From contig CABVDL010000028.1 in the NCBI GenBank assembly GCA_902497035.1, forward strand, positions 1-26,366: a stretch of 26,366 bases of DNA, in the 5' to 3' direction. The notes under the pieces were generated by a model. That model saw only the letters and a program-made list of their open reading frames with translations. It was not told the DNA's origin and did no database searches. Position 1 is the stretch's first letter. Each line of letters opens with the position of its first letter. A program made the translations under genes and the position numbers. Shown here in pieces: positions 1 through 8,469 of this stretch. This DNA is from an uncultured Prevotella sp. (GTDB taxonomy: Bacteria; Bacteroidota; Bacteroidia; Bacteroidales; Bacteroidaceae).

Positions 1-24
1 GGCCGGCACCAGGCCGGCCACTAC
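1..24 (+). repeat. REP-like palindromic element, copy A (may be cut by window edge)
   Basis: This short GC-rich element has the pattern CCGGC-N6-CCGGCC followed by ACTAC. It matches four other intergenic copies in this window, at 13847-13870, 15001-15024 (inverted), 15072-15095 and 17872-17895. It lies downstream of cyuA, which reads toward it. The flanking arm that the copy at 17872 possesses would lie outside the window, so the full extent is unknown. Confidence 0.6.
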
Positions 25-72
25 ACTGTCACCGGTGGCGTACATCACCACGGACTTTATCGGCTGCGCCCG

Positions 73-190
73 GATCTCGCAGATTTTTCGCAATACCGAG
101 GCAGCCTCTATGCACAGGGTGGTGAGAAAAATCTGCGAGATCATGGGTGGGCAGGAAATCTGCGGGATCCGCGAAATCTGCGTGAGAATT
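73..190. repeat. Intergenic inverted and direct repeats with core ATCTGCG
   Basis: A perfect 17-nt inverted repeat is formed by 73-89 and 126-142, with a 36-nt spacer. Two more direct relatives of the right arm follow at about 155-169 and 172-188, sharing the core GAAATCTGCG. The array ends just before the cyuA stop codon at 206. It could fold into a hairpin after the cyuA message, but no U-tract follows it in the cyuA direction, so a terminator role is only inferred. It encodes nothing convincing. Confidence 0.55.
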
Positions 191-205
191 ATAGTACCCA
201 GCGGC

Positions 206-1498
206 TTAGCAACCCTTGTGAGTCATGATGTCCAGCACCTTCTCGTCGGTGGGGCACATCGACTCACGGCCGATGCTGGTAAGGTTGTGGATGCTCTTAT
301 CGACGTTGTCGTCGATGATGCCCTCAGCCGATGTCACGTGATGCCCCGACATCGACAGCAGCGCCGACAGCAGCGCCGACGACACGCCCGAGCAAATCTT
401 GATGCTGCACGAGGGTTTGGCTCCGTCGCAAATCATGCCGGTGAGGTTGGCTATCATGTTCTGTATGGCGAAGCACACGCGGCTGTAGTCGCCTCCCATC
501 AGATAGACGATGCCGCAGCTTGAGCCGATGCTTGCCACGACGCAGCCGCACAGGGCGCTCAGCGTGCCGAGGCTTTGCTTGATATAGATGGCCGTGAGGT
601 GGCTGAGGGTGATGGCCCTGATGAGCTCCTCCTCGGTGTTCTCGTTTTCCTTGGCATAAACCGCCACGGGATTGGTGGCGCAAATGCCCTGGTTGCCTGA
701 GCCGCTGTTGCTCATCACTGGTATCATCGCGCCGCCCATGCGCGCGTCGCAGGCCAGTGCGGTCTCACTGATGATGTGGCAGAAGATGGTGTTGCCGAAG
801 ATGCCGTGGCTCAGCGGGCGGTCGATGGTCTTGCCGAGGCAGTGGCCGTAGTTGCCTTTCTTGCTCTCCTCGGCCGCACGTATATTGTAGTCTCTGGCCT
901 TGAGCATGAAGCGTATTTCGTCGAGCGGTGTGGTCATGGCAAACTCCCACACCGTCTTCATGTTGAGGCTGAGCCCATGGCCGTCGCCGCCTTCGGCAGT
1001 CTGGCCGCGCAGGTCCTTCAGCGTCTGTCCGTCGAGCGCCTCATAGACAAAGTGGGTGTGGCTGCCTGCGATGACGGCCGTTGCCGAGTGGCTGCCGGCC
1101 TCGCAGGTCACCTCGATGTAGAGCTTCTCATCGATGCCCCCTTTCAGTTGGATGCTGATGTGGTCTGGGTCGGCGATATACGCCTTGCCCTCCTCCAGCG
1201 CCTGCGGAGTGAGGTCCTTGATGACCTCAAGCTGATATTCGCTTTTGCCGACGATGGCGCCGAGGGCCACGGCTATGGGCAGGCCAATCATTCCCGTGCC
1301 GGGAATGCCCACGCCCATTGCGTTTTTCAGCATGTTGGCGCTCAGCCACACCTTAATCCTCTCAGGCCGCTGCTGCAGCAGCTCGGTGGCGCGTGCCGTA
1401 CAGAGGGCCACGGCCATCGGCTCGGTGCAGCCCACAGCCGGCACCACCTGCTCGTGGATGAGCGCAATGATTTGTTCTCTTGTCGATTGGTCCAGCAT
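206..1498 (-). CDS. cyuA: L-cysteine desulfidase, UPF0597 / serine dehydratase-alpha-like (CyuA/YhaM family)
   Basis: This 430-residue cytoplasmic protein belongs to the UPF0597 family, which includes E. coli CyuA (YhaM) and the archaeal L-cysteine desulfidase. Those enzymes convert L-cysteine to pyruvate, ammonia and sulfide using an iron-sulfur cluster. The sequence shows the N-terminal CTEP motif (Cys24). It also has a C-terminal cysteine cluster at Cys357, Cys364 and Cys369 (CDGAKPSC..C), which fits cluster ligation. Glycine-rich segments such as SNSGSGNQG match the family, and the length is typical. It starts 30 nt after the dsbD stop on the same strand and has no promoter of its own that I can see, so the two are probably co-transcribed. 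L-serine dehydratase activity is the main alternative, because automated annotation often gives that name to the family. Confidence 0.85.
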   Translation of the reverse strand: MLDQSTREQIIALIHEQVVPAVGCTEPMAVALCTARATELLQQRPERIKVWLSANMLKNAMGVGIPGTGMIGLPIAVALGAIVGKSEYQLEVIKDLTPQALEEGKAYIADPDHISIQLKGGIDEKLYIEVTCEAGSHSATAVIAGSHTHFVYEALDGQTLKDLRGQTAEGGDGHGLSLNMKTVWEFAMTTPLDEIRFMLKARDYNIRAAEESKKGNYGHCLGKTIDRPLSHGIFGNTIFCHIISETALACDARMGGAMIPVMSNSGSGNQGICATNPVAVYAKENENTEEELIRAITLSHLTAIYIKQSLGTLSALCGCVVASIGSSCGIVYLMGGDYSRVCFAIQNMIANLTGMICDGAKPSCSIKICSGVSSALLSALLSMSGHHVTSAEGIIDDNVDKSIHNLTSIGRESMCPTDEKVLDIMTHKGC

Positions 1499-1528
1499 GG
1501 CTGTTGTCTTTATTGGCGTGTTGCCCGT

Positions 1529-3616
1529 TTACTTGTCATTGCGGTAGGCCTCCAGACCCTTGTTGAGAAATTCGAGATATCCCGGGATATCCTCCTTATA
1601 GGTGAACGAGCCCGACAGCGGGTTGCCCTCGTTATCGACTGTCACGTAGAACGGCTGGGCATTGGCGCCGAACTTGTGCGCCTGCAGGTAGCTCCACTTG
1701 TCGCCGACGGTGCGCAGCGTGCGCGTCTGTCCGTTGTCGTCCTTCACCTCAATGGGTTGCGGCAGCCGGGTCTTGTCATCGACGTAGAGCGAGATGAGCA
1801 CGTAGTCCTTGGTGAGCTTGTCGGCCACCTGCGGGTCGGTCCAAACGGCGGCCTCCATCTTGCGGCAGTTGACGCAGCCGAAGCCCGTGAAGTCAATCAT
1901 CACCGGCTTGCCCTCGGCCTTGGCGGCTGCCATGCCGGCCTCGTAGTCGGTGAACCTGGCCTCAACCACCTTATTATTAAGGTTGAAGTCCTGCGTGTTC
2001 ATTGGTGGCGCGAAGGCGGACACGGCCTTGCAGGGAGCGCCCCATAGGCCCGGAACCATGTAGATGGCAAAGGCAAACGAGCAGAGGCCGAGCATGATGG
2101 CGGGTACCGACATGGGGCGGTTGAGGTCGCCGCCGATGGCATCCTGGCGGAACTTCAGCCAGCCAACAAGGTAGGCGCCCAGTGCGCCGAAGATGACAAT
2201 CCAGAGCGAGAGGAAGACCTCACGGTCCAACAGGTGCCAGCCGTAGGCCAGGTCGGCCACGCTGAAGAACTTCAGGGCGAACGCCAGCTCGACGAAACCT
2301 AACACCACCTTGATCTGGTCCATCCACGAGCCGCTCTTCGGACTCTTCTTCATCAGCGTGGGGAACATGGCAAACAGTGAGAACGGAACGGCCAACGCAA
2401 GGGCGAAGCCGAACATGCCGACGGCCGGGGCGAGCCAGTCGCCCGACGTGACGGTCTGCACCAACAGCAGGCCCACGATGGGCGCCGTGCAGGAGAAGCT
2501 CACCAGCACCAGCGTGAACGCCATGAGGAAGATGGAGATAAGCCCCGTCGTGTTGGAGGCCTTCGTATCAACCTTGTTGGCCCAGCTGTCGGGCAGCTTG
2601 ATTTCAAACCATCCGAAGAAGCTCACGGCAAACACCACGAGCAACAGGAAAAGGAAGATGTTGAAGACAGCGTTGGTGGAAAGGGCGTTGAGCGTTGACG
2701 GACCAAAGATAAGCGTCACGCCGATGCCCAGCACCAGGAAGATGACGATGATGGAGATGCCATAGGTGATGGCATCGCGTATGCCTTTCTGCTTGTTGTC
2801 TTTCGACCGCTTGAGGAAGAAGCTGACCGTCATCGGGATGATGGGCCAGATGCAGGGCATGACGAGTGCGAGCAGGCCTCCGACGATGCCCATGAGGAAG
2901 ATGTACCACAGCGAGTGGCTGGCGATGTCGTTGGCGCCGCCAAACTGCTGCAGCTGCTTGATGACCGGCTTCCAGAGCTGCGCCTTGTCGCTGTCGCTGA
3001 GCGTTGCCGCCATGCTGGCCTGTGCCGTGGAGTCGGCTGCGGCCTGCGCGCTGACCGAGTCGGCCGCCGTGCCGCCTGGCGCGACGTCCGAGGCGTCTCC
3101 GTCGGCCTTTTCTTCGGCCGCAGTCTCAGCGTCGTCGCTCTTCTTGTCGGCGGCCTTGTCAACGGCGGGACTCTTGCCCGACGCCTTGATGGCCACGTCG
3201 GTGGGCGGCATGCAGTTCTGGTCGTTGCAGGCACCGTAGTTGAGGTAAGCGTCGATGACGTAGTTGGGCTTGGTGAACTTCACTTTCTGCACAAACTGTA
3301 CGCTGCCCTCGAAATAGCGTAGGTTCATCTCGAATATCTTGTCGTAGGCGGAAATCTCATGGCCTACAGGCTTGAGCTTTCCTACAAGCTCCACGCCGTC
3401 GAGCTTGTTGACATTGAATGTGGCGGTCACGGGGCCGCTGTCGCCCAGGCCGGTGGAATAGACGTGCCATCCCTTCTCAATCTTGCCGCTGAACACAATC
3501 TCGCCCTCAGCAGTCCCGTTCGTCTTCAGATGGGAAGAGAACTTTACGGGATTGAGCATTTGGGCGTTGGCCACTACCGCAATCATCAGCATGACCAAGG
3601 TCATCAATTTCTTCAT
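1529..3616 (-). CDS. dsbD: Thiol:disulfide interchange protein DsbD (cytochrome c biogenesis/thioredoxin fusion)
   Basis: This 695-residue inner-membrane protein would carry electrons from cytoplasmic thioredoxin to periplasmic thiol proteins. A signal peptide covers residues 1-18, ending ANA-Q. The periplasmic N-domain has a cysteine pair at Cys130/Cys135. An Ala/Asp/Lys-rich linker (about 145-205) precedes a membrane domain at about 235-530, whose redox cysteines are Cys255 (MPCIWP) and Cys376 (SFSCTAP). A C-terminal thioredoxin domain carries CVNC at Cys581/Cys584. All three cysteine pairs expected of DsbD are present. I chose the ATG at 3616 because a signal peptide follows it directly and a TACTTTTG promoter box lies about 35 nt upstream. 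The reading frame stays open to 3820, but that extension runs through the promoter. cyuA follows 30 nt downstream. Confidence 0.95.
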   Translation of the reverse strand: MKKLMTLVMLMIAVVANAQMLNPVKFSSHLKTNGTAEGEIVFSGKIEKGWHVYSTGLGDSGPVTATFNVNKLDGVELVGKLKPVGHEISAYDKIFEMNLRYFEGSVQFVQKVKFTKPNYVIDAYLNYGACNDQNCMPPTDVAIKASGKSPAVDKAADKKSDDAETAAEEKADGDASDVAPGGTAADSVSAQAAADSTAQASMAATLSDSDKAQLWKPVIKQLQQFGGANDIASHSLWYIFLMGIVGGLLALVMPCIWPIIPMTVSFFLKRSKDNKQKGIRDAITYGISIIVIFLVLGIGVTLIFGPSTLNALSTNAVFNIFLFLLLVVFAVSFFGWFEIKLPDSWANKVDTKASNTTGLISIFLMAFTLVLVSFSCTAPIVGLLLVQTVTSGDWLAPAVGMFGFALALAVPFSLFAMFPTLMKKSPKSGSWMDQIKVVLGFVELAFALKFFSVADLAYGWHLLDREVFLSLWIVIFGALGAYLVGWLKFRQDAIGGDLNRPMSVPAIMLGLCSFAFAIYMVPGLWGAPCKAVSAFAPPMNTQDFNLNNKVVEARFTDYEAGMAAAKAEGKPVMIDFTGFGCVNCRKMEAAVWTDPQVADKLTKDYVLISLYVDDKTRLPQPIEVKDDNGQTRTLRTVGDKWSYLQAHKFGANAQPFYVTVDNEGNPLSGSFTYKEDIPGYLEFLNKGLEAYRNDK

Positions 3617-3650
3617 ATCAATAAAAAACTTCTTTGTTTCTTTACAGCTG

Positions 3651-3682
3651 CAAAAGTAATGGTTTATTGCAAAAATACCAAG
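3651..3682 (-). promoter_or_regulatory. Predicted promoter of dsbD-cyuA
   Basis: On the minus strand a TACTTTTG box (3658-3651) matches the Bacteroidetes -7 consensus TAnnTTTG. A CTTG at 3682-3679 lies 20 nt upstream, in the place of the TTTG -33 element. The predicted leader to the ATG at 3616 is about 30 nt. Confidence 0.6.
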
Positions 3683-3868
3683 GATAAGCCGAAATTTATA
3701 TTTTTCCATTCCTTTAGGGAATATATCCCATGTCTGTATCCATCTGCAATAAGCGCGGCAGACTGCCCGTTGTGGCCCAAATAAAGGGGCGCCGCGGCTT
3801 GCGGCGGGGCATTGCGGCATGGGTTTATGGGCGGATATTGCGGTATTTTATTAAAATTCTTAAAATAG

Positions 3869-3900
3869 CTTGCGTATTCAAAGTTTTAGGACTATCTTTG
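3869..3900 (+). promoter_or_regulatory. Predicted promoter of tRNA-Leu
   Basis: CTTG at 3869-3872 and TATCTTTG at 3893-3900 are separated by 20 nt, fitting the Bacteroidetes promoter pattern. Transcription would begin about 30 nt before the mature tRNA 5' end. The same promoter may also serve the lipoprotein gene at 4046. Confidence 0.6.
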
Positions 3901-3933
3901 CGCTGAATTAATGCACGGTCGTCATTAAATCAT

Positions 3934-4019
3934 GCCGCAATGGTGGAATTGGTAGACACGAGGGACTTAAAATCCCTTGGCCAGAAATGGCTGTGCGGGT
4001 TCGAGTCCCGCTCGCGGCA
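3934..4019 (+). tRNA. tRNA-Leu (anticodon UAA)
   Basis: This 86-nt class II tRNA has anticodon TAA at 3968-3970 in the loop CTTAAAA, closed by an AGGGA/TCCCT stem. It has a long variable arm (GGCCA-GAAA-TGGCT), a T arm GCGGG-TTCGAGT-CCCGC, and a GTG/CAC D stem. The acceptor stem GCCGCAA pairs with TCGCGGC apart from one A-C mismatch. The discriminator A at 4019 is typical of leucine tRNAs. The CCA end is not encoded. Confidence 0.93.
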
Positions 4020-4045
4020 CACTTAAATTCTAATTATTTTCATTT

Positions 4046-5710
4046 ATGCGTAACCATCTATTTCTATCCCTTTCAGCATGCTCGCTTTTGATGCTTGCGT
4101 CTTGCTCTAAGATGGGACCATTGTCAGCTGACAACTTTACAGTTGATCCCAACCCTCTTGAGGCTGTCGGCGGCCAAGTTCCTGCAACCATTGACGGAAA
4201 CTTCCCTGAGAAGTACATGAAGAAAAAGGCTGTTGTCACCGTGACGCCTGAGCTGCGCTATGGCGACGGCCAGGTGACCAAAGGCACAGGTGCCACGTTC
4301 CAGGGAGAGAAAGTCCAGGGCAACGACCAGACCATTCCCTATAAGGTGGGCGGCCGTTACACGATGAAGACCTCGTTCCCTTACAATAGTGCCATGCAGA
4401 AGAGTGACATGTACCTCACTTTCAGTGCGCGTGTGGGAAATAAGGAAGTATCAATTCCCGATGTGAAAGTCGCCACTGGCGTCGTTGCCACATCTGAGCT
4501 GTACAAGCAGGCCATGAGCTCCTGCGTGGCTCCCGACTCATTCCAGCGCGTCAAGGCCCAGAAGGAGCAGGCCAACATCAAGTTCCTCATCAACCAGGCC
4601 AACCTCCGCAAGAGTGAGCTGAAGAGCAACTCCGTGAAAGACTTCGTTGCCATGCTCAAGAAGATCAACAAGGACCGCGAGGGCCTGAACCTCAAGAACG
4701 TAGAGGTGTCGGCCTACGCATCACCTGATGGCGGCTTCGCATTCAACGACAAGCTCTCGAAGAAGCGTGAGAATGTCACCACCAGCTATGTCAACAAGCA
4801 GTTGAAGGCCGCCAAACTGGCCGACGCTGATGTAGACTCCAAATACACTGCCCAGGACTGGGAAGGCTTCAAGGAGCTTGTCTCTGCCAGCAACCTGCAG
4901 GACAAGGACGTCATCCTGCGTGTCCTTGAGATGTACAAAGATCCCGAGGAGCGTGAGAAGCAAATCAAGAACATGAGCCAGGGCTTCCGTGAGCTGGCCG
5001 ACGGCATCCTGCCGCAGCTCCGCCGCAGCCGCCTCATCATCAACTACGAGACCGTGGGCCGCAGCGACGACCAGATCAAGGAGCAGTACACTTCTGATCC
5101 CTCGAAGCTCAGCGCTGACGAGCTGCTCTATGCTGCAAGCCTCGAGAACGACGCCGACAAGCAGGAGGAAATCTACAAGAAGACCGCAGACCTCTATCCG
5201 GCTGACTATCGCGCCTACAACAACCTCGCAGCCATCGAGCTGGCCAAGGGCAATGAGGATGCTGCCGCCAGCTATCTCTCTCAGGCCCAGTCCAAGGGCG
5301 CTGCCCCAGAGGCCTATGCCAACCAGGCTCTGATGGCTCTGAAGAACGGTAAGGTAAGCGATGCTGAGAACTATATCTCAAAGGCTACCGACGCCAACTC
5401 GCTTAACGAGGCTCTTGGCAACCTCGCCATCGCAAAGGGTGACTATGCTACCGCTGAGAAGAACTTCGGCGACACCGCTTCCAACAGCGCTGCACTCGCA
5501 CAGCTCCTCAACAAGCACTATGCCTCTGCTGCCTCTACCCTTGACAAGGTGAAGAACGCCAATGCCGTGACCGAATACCTCAAGGCTATCGTCAACAACC
5601 GTCAGGGCAACACCGAGGCCGCCCGTCAGCATCTCAACAAGGCCACTCAGATGAGCTCTACGCTCGCTGCCTACGCTGCCAACGACCTTGAGTTCGCCAA
5701 CCTGAAGTAA
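4046..5710 (+). CDS. Lipoprotein with OmpA-like and tetratricopeptide-repeat regions
   Basis: This 554-residue envelope protein is probably anchored by lipid. The N-terminus is a signal peptide with the lipobox LASC (Cys20). After a beta-rich region (about 30-150), residues about 174-340 resemble an OmpA-type peptidoglycan-associated domain. The signature is VEVSAYASPDG (219-229), followed by an N-x-LS-x-x-R type helix. Residues about 355-545 are Ala-rich helical hairpins of TPR type. The family is recognised only as 'OmpA/TPR lipoprotein'; a structural cell-envelope role is inferred. The gene starts 26 nt after tRNA-Leu with no convincing promoter between them. A strong terminator follows at 5757-5800. 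Codon choice looks very regular (AAG, CTC, AAC), which would fit high expression. Confidence 0.8.
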   Translation: MRNHLFLSLSACSLLMLASCSKMGPLSADNFTVDPNPLEAVGGQVPATIDGNFPEKYMKKKAVVTVTPELRYGDGQVTKGTGATFQGEKVQGNDQTIPYKVGGRYTMKTSFPYNSAMQKSDMYLTFSARVGNKEVSIPDVKVATGVVATSELYKQAMSSCVAPDSFQRVKAQKEQANIKFLINQANLRKSELKSNSVKDFVAMLKKINKDREGLNLKNVEVSAYASPDGGFAFNDKLSKKRENVTTSYVNKQLKAAKLADADVDSKYTAQDWEGFKELVSASNLQDKDVILRVLEMYKDPEEREKQIKNMSQGFRELADGILPQLRRSRLIINYETVGRSDDQIKEQYTSDPSKLSADELLYAASLENDADKQEEIYKKTADLYPADYRAYNNLAAIELAKGNEDAAASYLSQAQSKGAAPEAYANQALMALKNGKVSDAENYISKATDANSLNEALGNLAIAKGDYATAEKNFGDTASNSAALAQLLNKHYASAASTLDKVKNANAVTEYLKAIVNNRQGNTEAARQHLNKATQMSSTLAAYAANDLEFANLK

Positions 5711-5756
5711 GAAGGAACAAGGATTAGCGCAAGCTATTCCTGACAAACATAAAACG

Positions 5757-5800
5757 GAGCCAGGGAGCTAACAGTATGCTCCTTGGCTCTTATGCTTTTA
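5757..5800 (+). terminator. Rho-independent-like terminator after the OmpA/TPR lipoprotein gene
   Basis: A 12-bp stem is formed by 5757-5768 (GAGCCAGGGAGC) and 5778-5789 (GCTCCTTGGCTC), with one G-T wobble and a 9-nt loop. A T-rich stretch follows. It lies 46 nt after the stop codon. Confidence 0.75.
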
Positions 5801-5822
5801 ATCTTAGGACAATATTACAACA

Positions 5823-6842
5823 ATGTCTTTCCTTTCATCCTTACGCAATAGCTCCGTGGGCTTTGTCGGGCTGTTGGCACTCATCTTGCTCGCGTCGTGC
5901 GGCGAGGACAGCCGCCATTTCAAGATTGAGGGCCGCCTGCTGCAGATGAACAGCGGCGAGTTCTACGTCTATAGCACCGATGGCGACATCAACGGCTTCG
6001 ACACCATCAAGGTGGAGGGTGGCCGTTTCGCCTTTGAGATGCCCTGCGAGCGTGCCATGACGCTGACCGTCATCTTCCCCAATTTTTCCCAAATCCCCAT
6101 CTTTGCCGAGCCGGGCAAGACCGTCACCATCAAGGGGGACGCGTCACATCTGAAAGCACTTGAGATAAAGGGAACGAAGACCAACGAGCTGATGTCGTCG
6201 TTCAGAGAGCGCATTGCCAGTGCCTCGCCGCCTGAAATCAAGCAGTATGCGGCACAGTTCATTGCCGACCATCCCGAGTCGCCCGTCGGACTCTATCTGG
6301 TACGACAGTATTTTGTCACGGCTCCCATACCCGACTACGGGCAGGCGGCCCGGCTCATCGCCACAATGCGCTCCAGCCAGCCGGACAACAGTCAGCTCGG
6401 GCGGCTGGAGCAGCAGGTCAAGGCGCTTGCGGCCACTGGCGTGGGGAAACGGCTGCCCGCTTTCTCGCTGACCGACATCAACGGCCGCCCGGTCACACAG
6501 GCCAGCCTGTCGAAAGGCCTCGCCGTCATCCTCGTCTGGGCAACGTGGAACTACAACAGCACAGACATGATGCGCCAGCTGCGCGACATGCAGACCAGTG
6601 GCGGCAAGGACTTCCGCGTCATTGCCGTCTCGGTGGATGCCAGCCGAAAAGAGGTGATGAACTATGTGAAGATGAACGATATGCCCTGGACGTTTGTCTG
6701 CACGGGCGAGATGTTTGAGACCAAGGCCCTGCGGCAACTGGGCCTGCTCATTGTTCCGGGCAATATCATCGTCAGGGACGGACGCATCGTGGCGCGTGAC
6801 GTGCCTGCAATGGACTTGCCAAATAGAGTGAAAAGCCTATAG
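5823..6842 (+). CDS. Thioredoxin-fold (TlpA/AhpC-TSA-like) lipoprotein lacking the CxxC active site
   Basis: This 339-residue protein has a lipoprotein signal with LASC at Cys26. An N-terminal beta-sheet domain of DUF4369 type covers about 33-115: KIEGRL, FDTIKVEGGRFAF and EPGKTVTIKGD are typical of it. A helical linker and a C-terminal thioredoxin-like domain (about 205-339) follow. The place where TlpA-type proteins carry WCxxC reads WNYNS (Trp242-Ser246), so both catalytic cysteines are replaced, by Asn243 and Ser246. The rest of the fold, including the loop LGLLIVPGNIIVRDGRIV, is intact. It probably sits in the envelope but cannot perform normal disulfide exchange. It is 52 nt upstream of the ComM-like gene on the same strand and may be co-transcribed with it. 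Confidence 0.8.
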   Translation: MSFLSSLRNSSVGFVGLLALILLASCGEDSRHFKIEGRLLQMNSGEFYVYSTDGDINGFDTIKVEGGRFAFEMPCERAMTLTVIFPNFSQIPIFAEPGKTVTIKGDASHLKALEIKGTKTNELMSSFRERIASASPPEIKQYAAQFIADHPESPVGLYLVRQYFVTAPIPDYGQAARLIATMRSSQPDNSQLGRLEQQVKALAATGVGKRLPAFSLTDINGRPVTQASLSKGLAVILVWATWNYNSTDMMRQLRDMQTSGGKDFRVIAVSVDASRKEVMNYVKMNDMPWTFVCTGEMFETKALRQLGLLIVPGNIIVRDGRIVARDVPAMDLPNRVKSL

Positions 6843-6894
6843 CGAGCCGGTCCTGCCCGAGGAGGGCGACAAACCTTTAAACCTGATTAAGCCA

Positions 6895-8442
6895 ATGCTT
6901 GTAAAAACCTATTCCGCTGCCGTCAACGGCCTTGAGGTCACGCGGGTCACCATTGAGGTCAACGTGGTGCCGGGCGTGGCCTATCATTTCACGGGACTTG
7001 GCGACGAGGCCGTGCGTGAAGGCCGTGACCGCATAGCCTCGGCCTTTGTCGTCAACGGCCTGCATTTTCCCAATGCCGACGTGACCGTCAACATGGCACC
7101 GGCAGACTTGAGAAAGGAGGGCAGCAACTTCGACCTGCCGTTAGCCATCGCCATCCTTGCCGCCGACGGGCAGATCAGTGCCGGTACCCTCGACAGCTAC
7201 ATGCTCGTGGGTGAGCTGAGCCTCGACGGCAACCTTCGGCCGGCCAAGGGCGTGCTGCCCATCGCCATCAAGGCCCGGGCCGAGCATTTCAAGGGGCTCA
7301 TCGTACCCAGGCAAAACGTGCGCGAGGCCGCCATCGTCAACAAACTCGAGGTCTATGGCATGGACAACCTCGTCGATGTCATCAACCTGCTCTCGGGGAA
7401 GAAGCACTATGAGCCGACGACGGTAGACACCCGCAAGGAGTTCTTCGAGCAGCAGTACAACTTCGACCTCGACTATGCCGACGTGCGCGGACAGGAGAGC
7501 GTGAAGCGTGCGCTGGAGGTGGCTGCCGCCGGTGGCCACAACCTCATCATGATAGGCCCGCCGGGTTCGGGAAAGAGCATGATGGCCAAGCGGCTGCCGT
7601 CCATTCTGCCGCCGCTGACACTGTCGGAGAGCCTTGAGACCACGCAGATACATTCCGTGGCCGGCCAGCTGCCCAAGGACTCGTCGCTCATCTCGCAGCG
7701 CCCGTTCCGCTCGCCTCATCACACCATCTCCGAGGTGGCGCTCGTCGGTGGCGGCAACAACCCCATGCCCGGCGAGATTTCGCTGGCCCACAATGGCGTG
7801 CTGTTTCTCGATGAGCTGCCCGAGTTTAACAAGCATACGCTTGAGGTGCTGCGCCAGCCCCTTGAGGACCGTCAGATTTGCATCAGCCGCTCGAAATATT
7901 CCGTCACGTTCCCGTCTTCGTTTATGTTTGTCGCCTCAATGAACCCCTGTCCCTGCGGCTATTACGGCGACCCTACCCACACCTGCGTGTGTACGCCGGG
8001 GCAGATACAGCGCTACTTGAACAAAATCTCCGGTCCGCTGCTCGACCGCATCGACATCCAGTGCGAGATAGCGGCCATTCCGTTCAATGAGCTTAGCCGT
8101 CGGGCGCAGGGCGAGCCGTCGGCGAAGATACGCGAGCGCGTCATTGCTGCCCGTGCCATTCAGACGGCGCGTTTCAAGGACGTGCCGGGCATCCACTGCA
8201 ACGCGCAGATGAGCGAGCGCATGATACACCAGTATGCCGAGCCTGACGCAGCCGGCCTTGAGCTGCTGCGCAGCGCGATGGAACGGCTGTCGCTGTCGGC
8301 ACGCGCCTACAGCCGCATCCTGAAGGTGGCGCGCACCATTGCCGACCTCGCCGCATCCGAGCGCGTGCTGCCCGTGCATCTTGCCGAGGCCATCGGCTAC
8401 CGTCAGCTCGACCGCGGCGACTGGGCGGAAAGAGGAAGTTAG
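6895..8442 (+). CDS. comM: YifB/ComM family Mg-chelatase-like AAA+ ATPase
   Basis: This 515-residue protein is full length for the YifB/ComM family. Haemophilus and Vibrio ComM act as a branch-migration helicase that aids integration of DNA during natural transformation. The N-terminal Lon-protease-like ChlI domain covers about 1-170. The AAA+ core has Walker A GPPGSGKS (221-228) and Walker B VLFLDE (302-307). The family's cysteine-rich NPCPCGYYGD..H.C.C segment lies at about 350-370, and a Mg-chelatase C-terminal domain closes the protein. The start at 6895 gives the canonical MLVKTYSAAVNGLE N-terminus. It ends 15 nt from the stop of convergent zntA. Competence in this organism is not shown by the window; a general recombination role is equally possible. 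Confidence 0.93.
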   Translation: MLVKTYSAAVNGLEVTRVTIEVNVVPGVAYHFTGLGDEAVREGRDRIASAFVVNGLHFPNADVTVNMAPADLRKEGSNFDLPLAIAILAADGQISAGTLDSYMLVGELSLDGNLRPAKGVLPIAIKARAEHFKGLIVPRQNVREAAIVNKLEVYGMDNLVDVINLLSGKKHYEPTTVDTRKEFFEQQYNFDLDYADVRGQESVKRALEVAAAGGHNLIMIGPPGSGKSMMAKRLPSILPPLTLSESLETTQIHSVAGQLPKDSSLISQRPFRSPHHTISEVALVGGGNNPMPGEISLAHNGVLFLDELPEFNKHTLEVLRQPLEDRQICISRSKYSVTFPSSFMFVASMNPCPCGYYGDPTHTCVCTPGQIQRYLNKISGPLLDRIDIQCEIAAIPFNELSRRAQGEPSAKIRERVIAARAIQTARFKDVPGIHCNAQMSERMIHQYAEPDAAGLELLRSAMERLSLSARAYSRILKVARTIADLAASERVLPVHLAEAIGYRQLDRGDWAERGS

Positions 8443-8448
8443 AGGCAA

Positions 8449-8469
8449 ACGTTGCGTTTACCGCAGCGT
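8449..8469. terminator. Small hairpin between convergent comM and zntA
   Basis: ACGTTGCG and CGCAGCGT pair (one wobble) around a 5-nt loop. The hairpin spans the 15-nt gap and the zntA stop codon. It is the only structure available there and could act in both directions, but it has no U-tract. Confidence 0.35.

Larger units (their letters stand above)
3617..3933. other. Divergent intergenic region between dsbD and tRNA-Leu
   Basis: This 317-nt region holds one promoter for each side and no convincing gene. A small GC hairpin (CGCCGC, 5-nt loop, GCGGCG) lies at 3790-3806. An AT-rich stretch at 3845-3870 precedes the tRNA promoter. The open frame continuing from dsbD through the left half is not supported as coding. 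Confidence 0.6.

Noticed and set aside
776..2047. Long plus-strand open frame (423 residues) opposite cyuA and dsbD
   Set aside because: It runs antisense through two well-supported enzymes and across their junction, shows no domain motif, and is expected from GC-rich third positions.
3617..3820. 68-residue N-terminal extension of DsbD
   Set aside because: It would place the signal peptide internally and overlap the predicted promoter.
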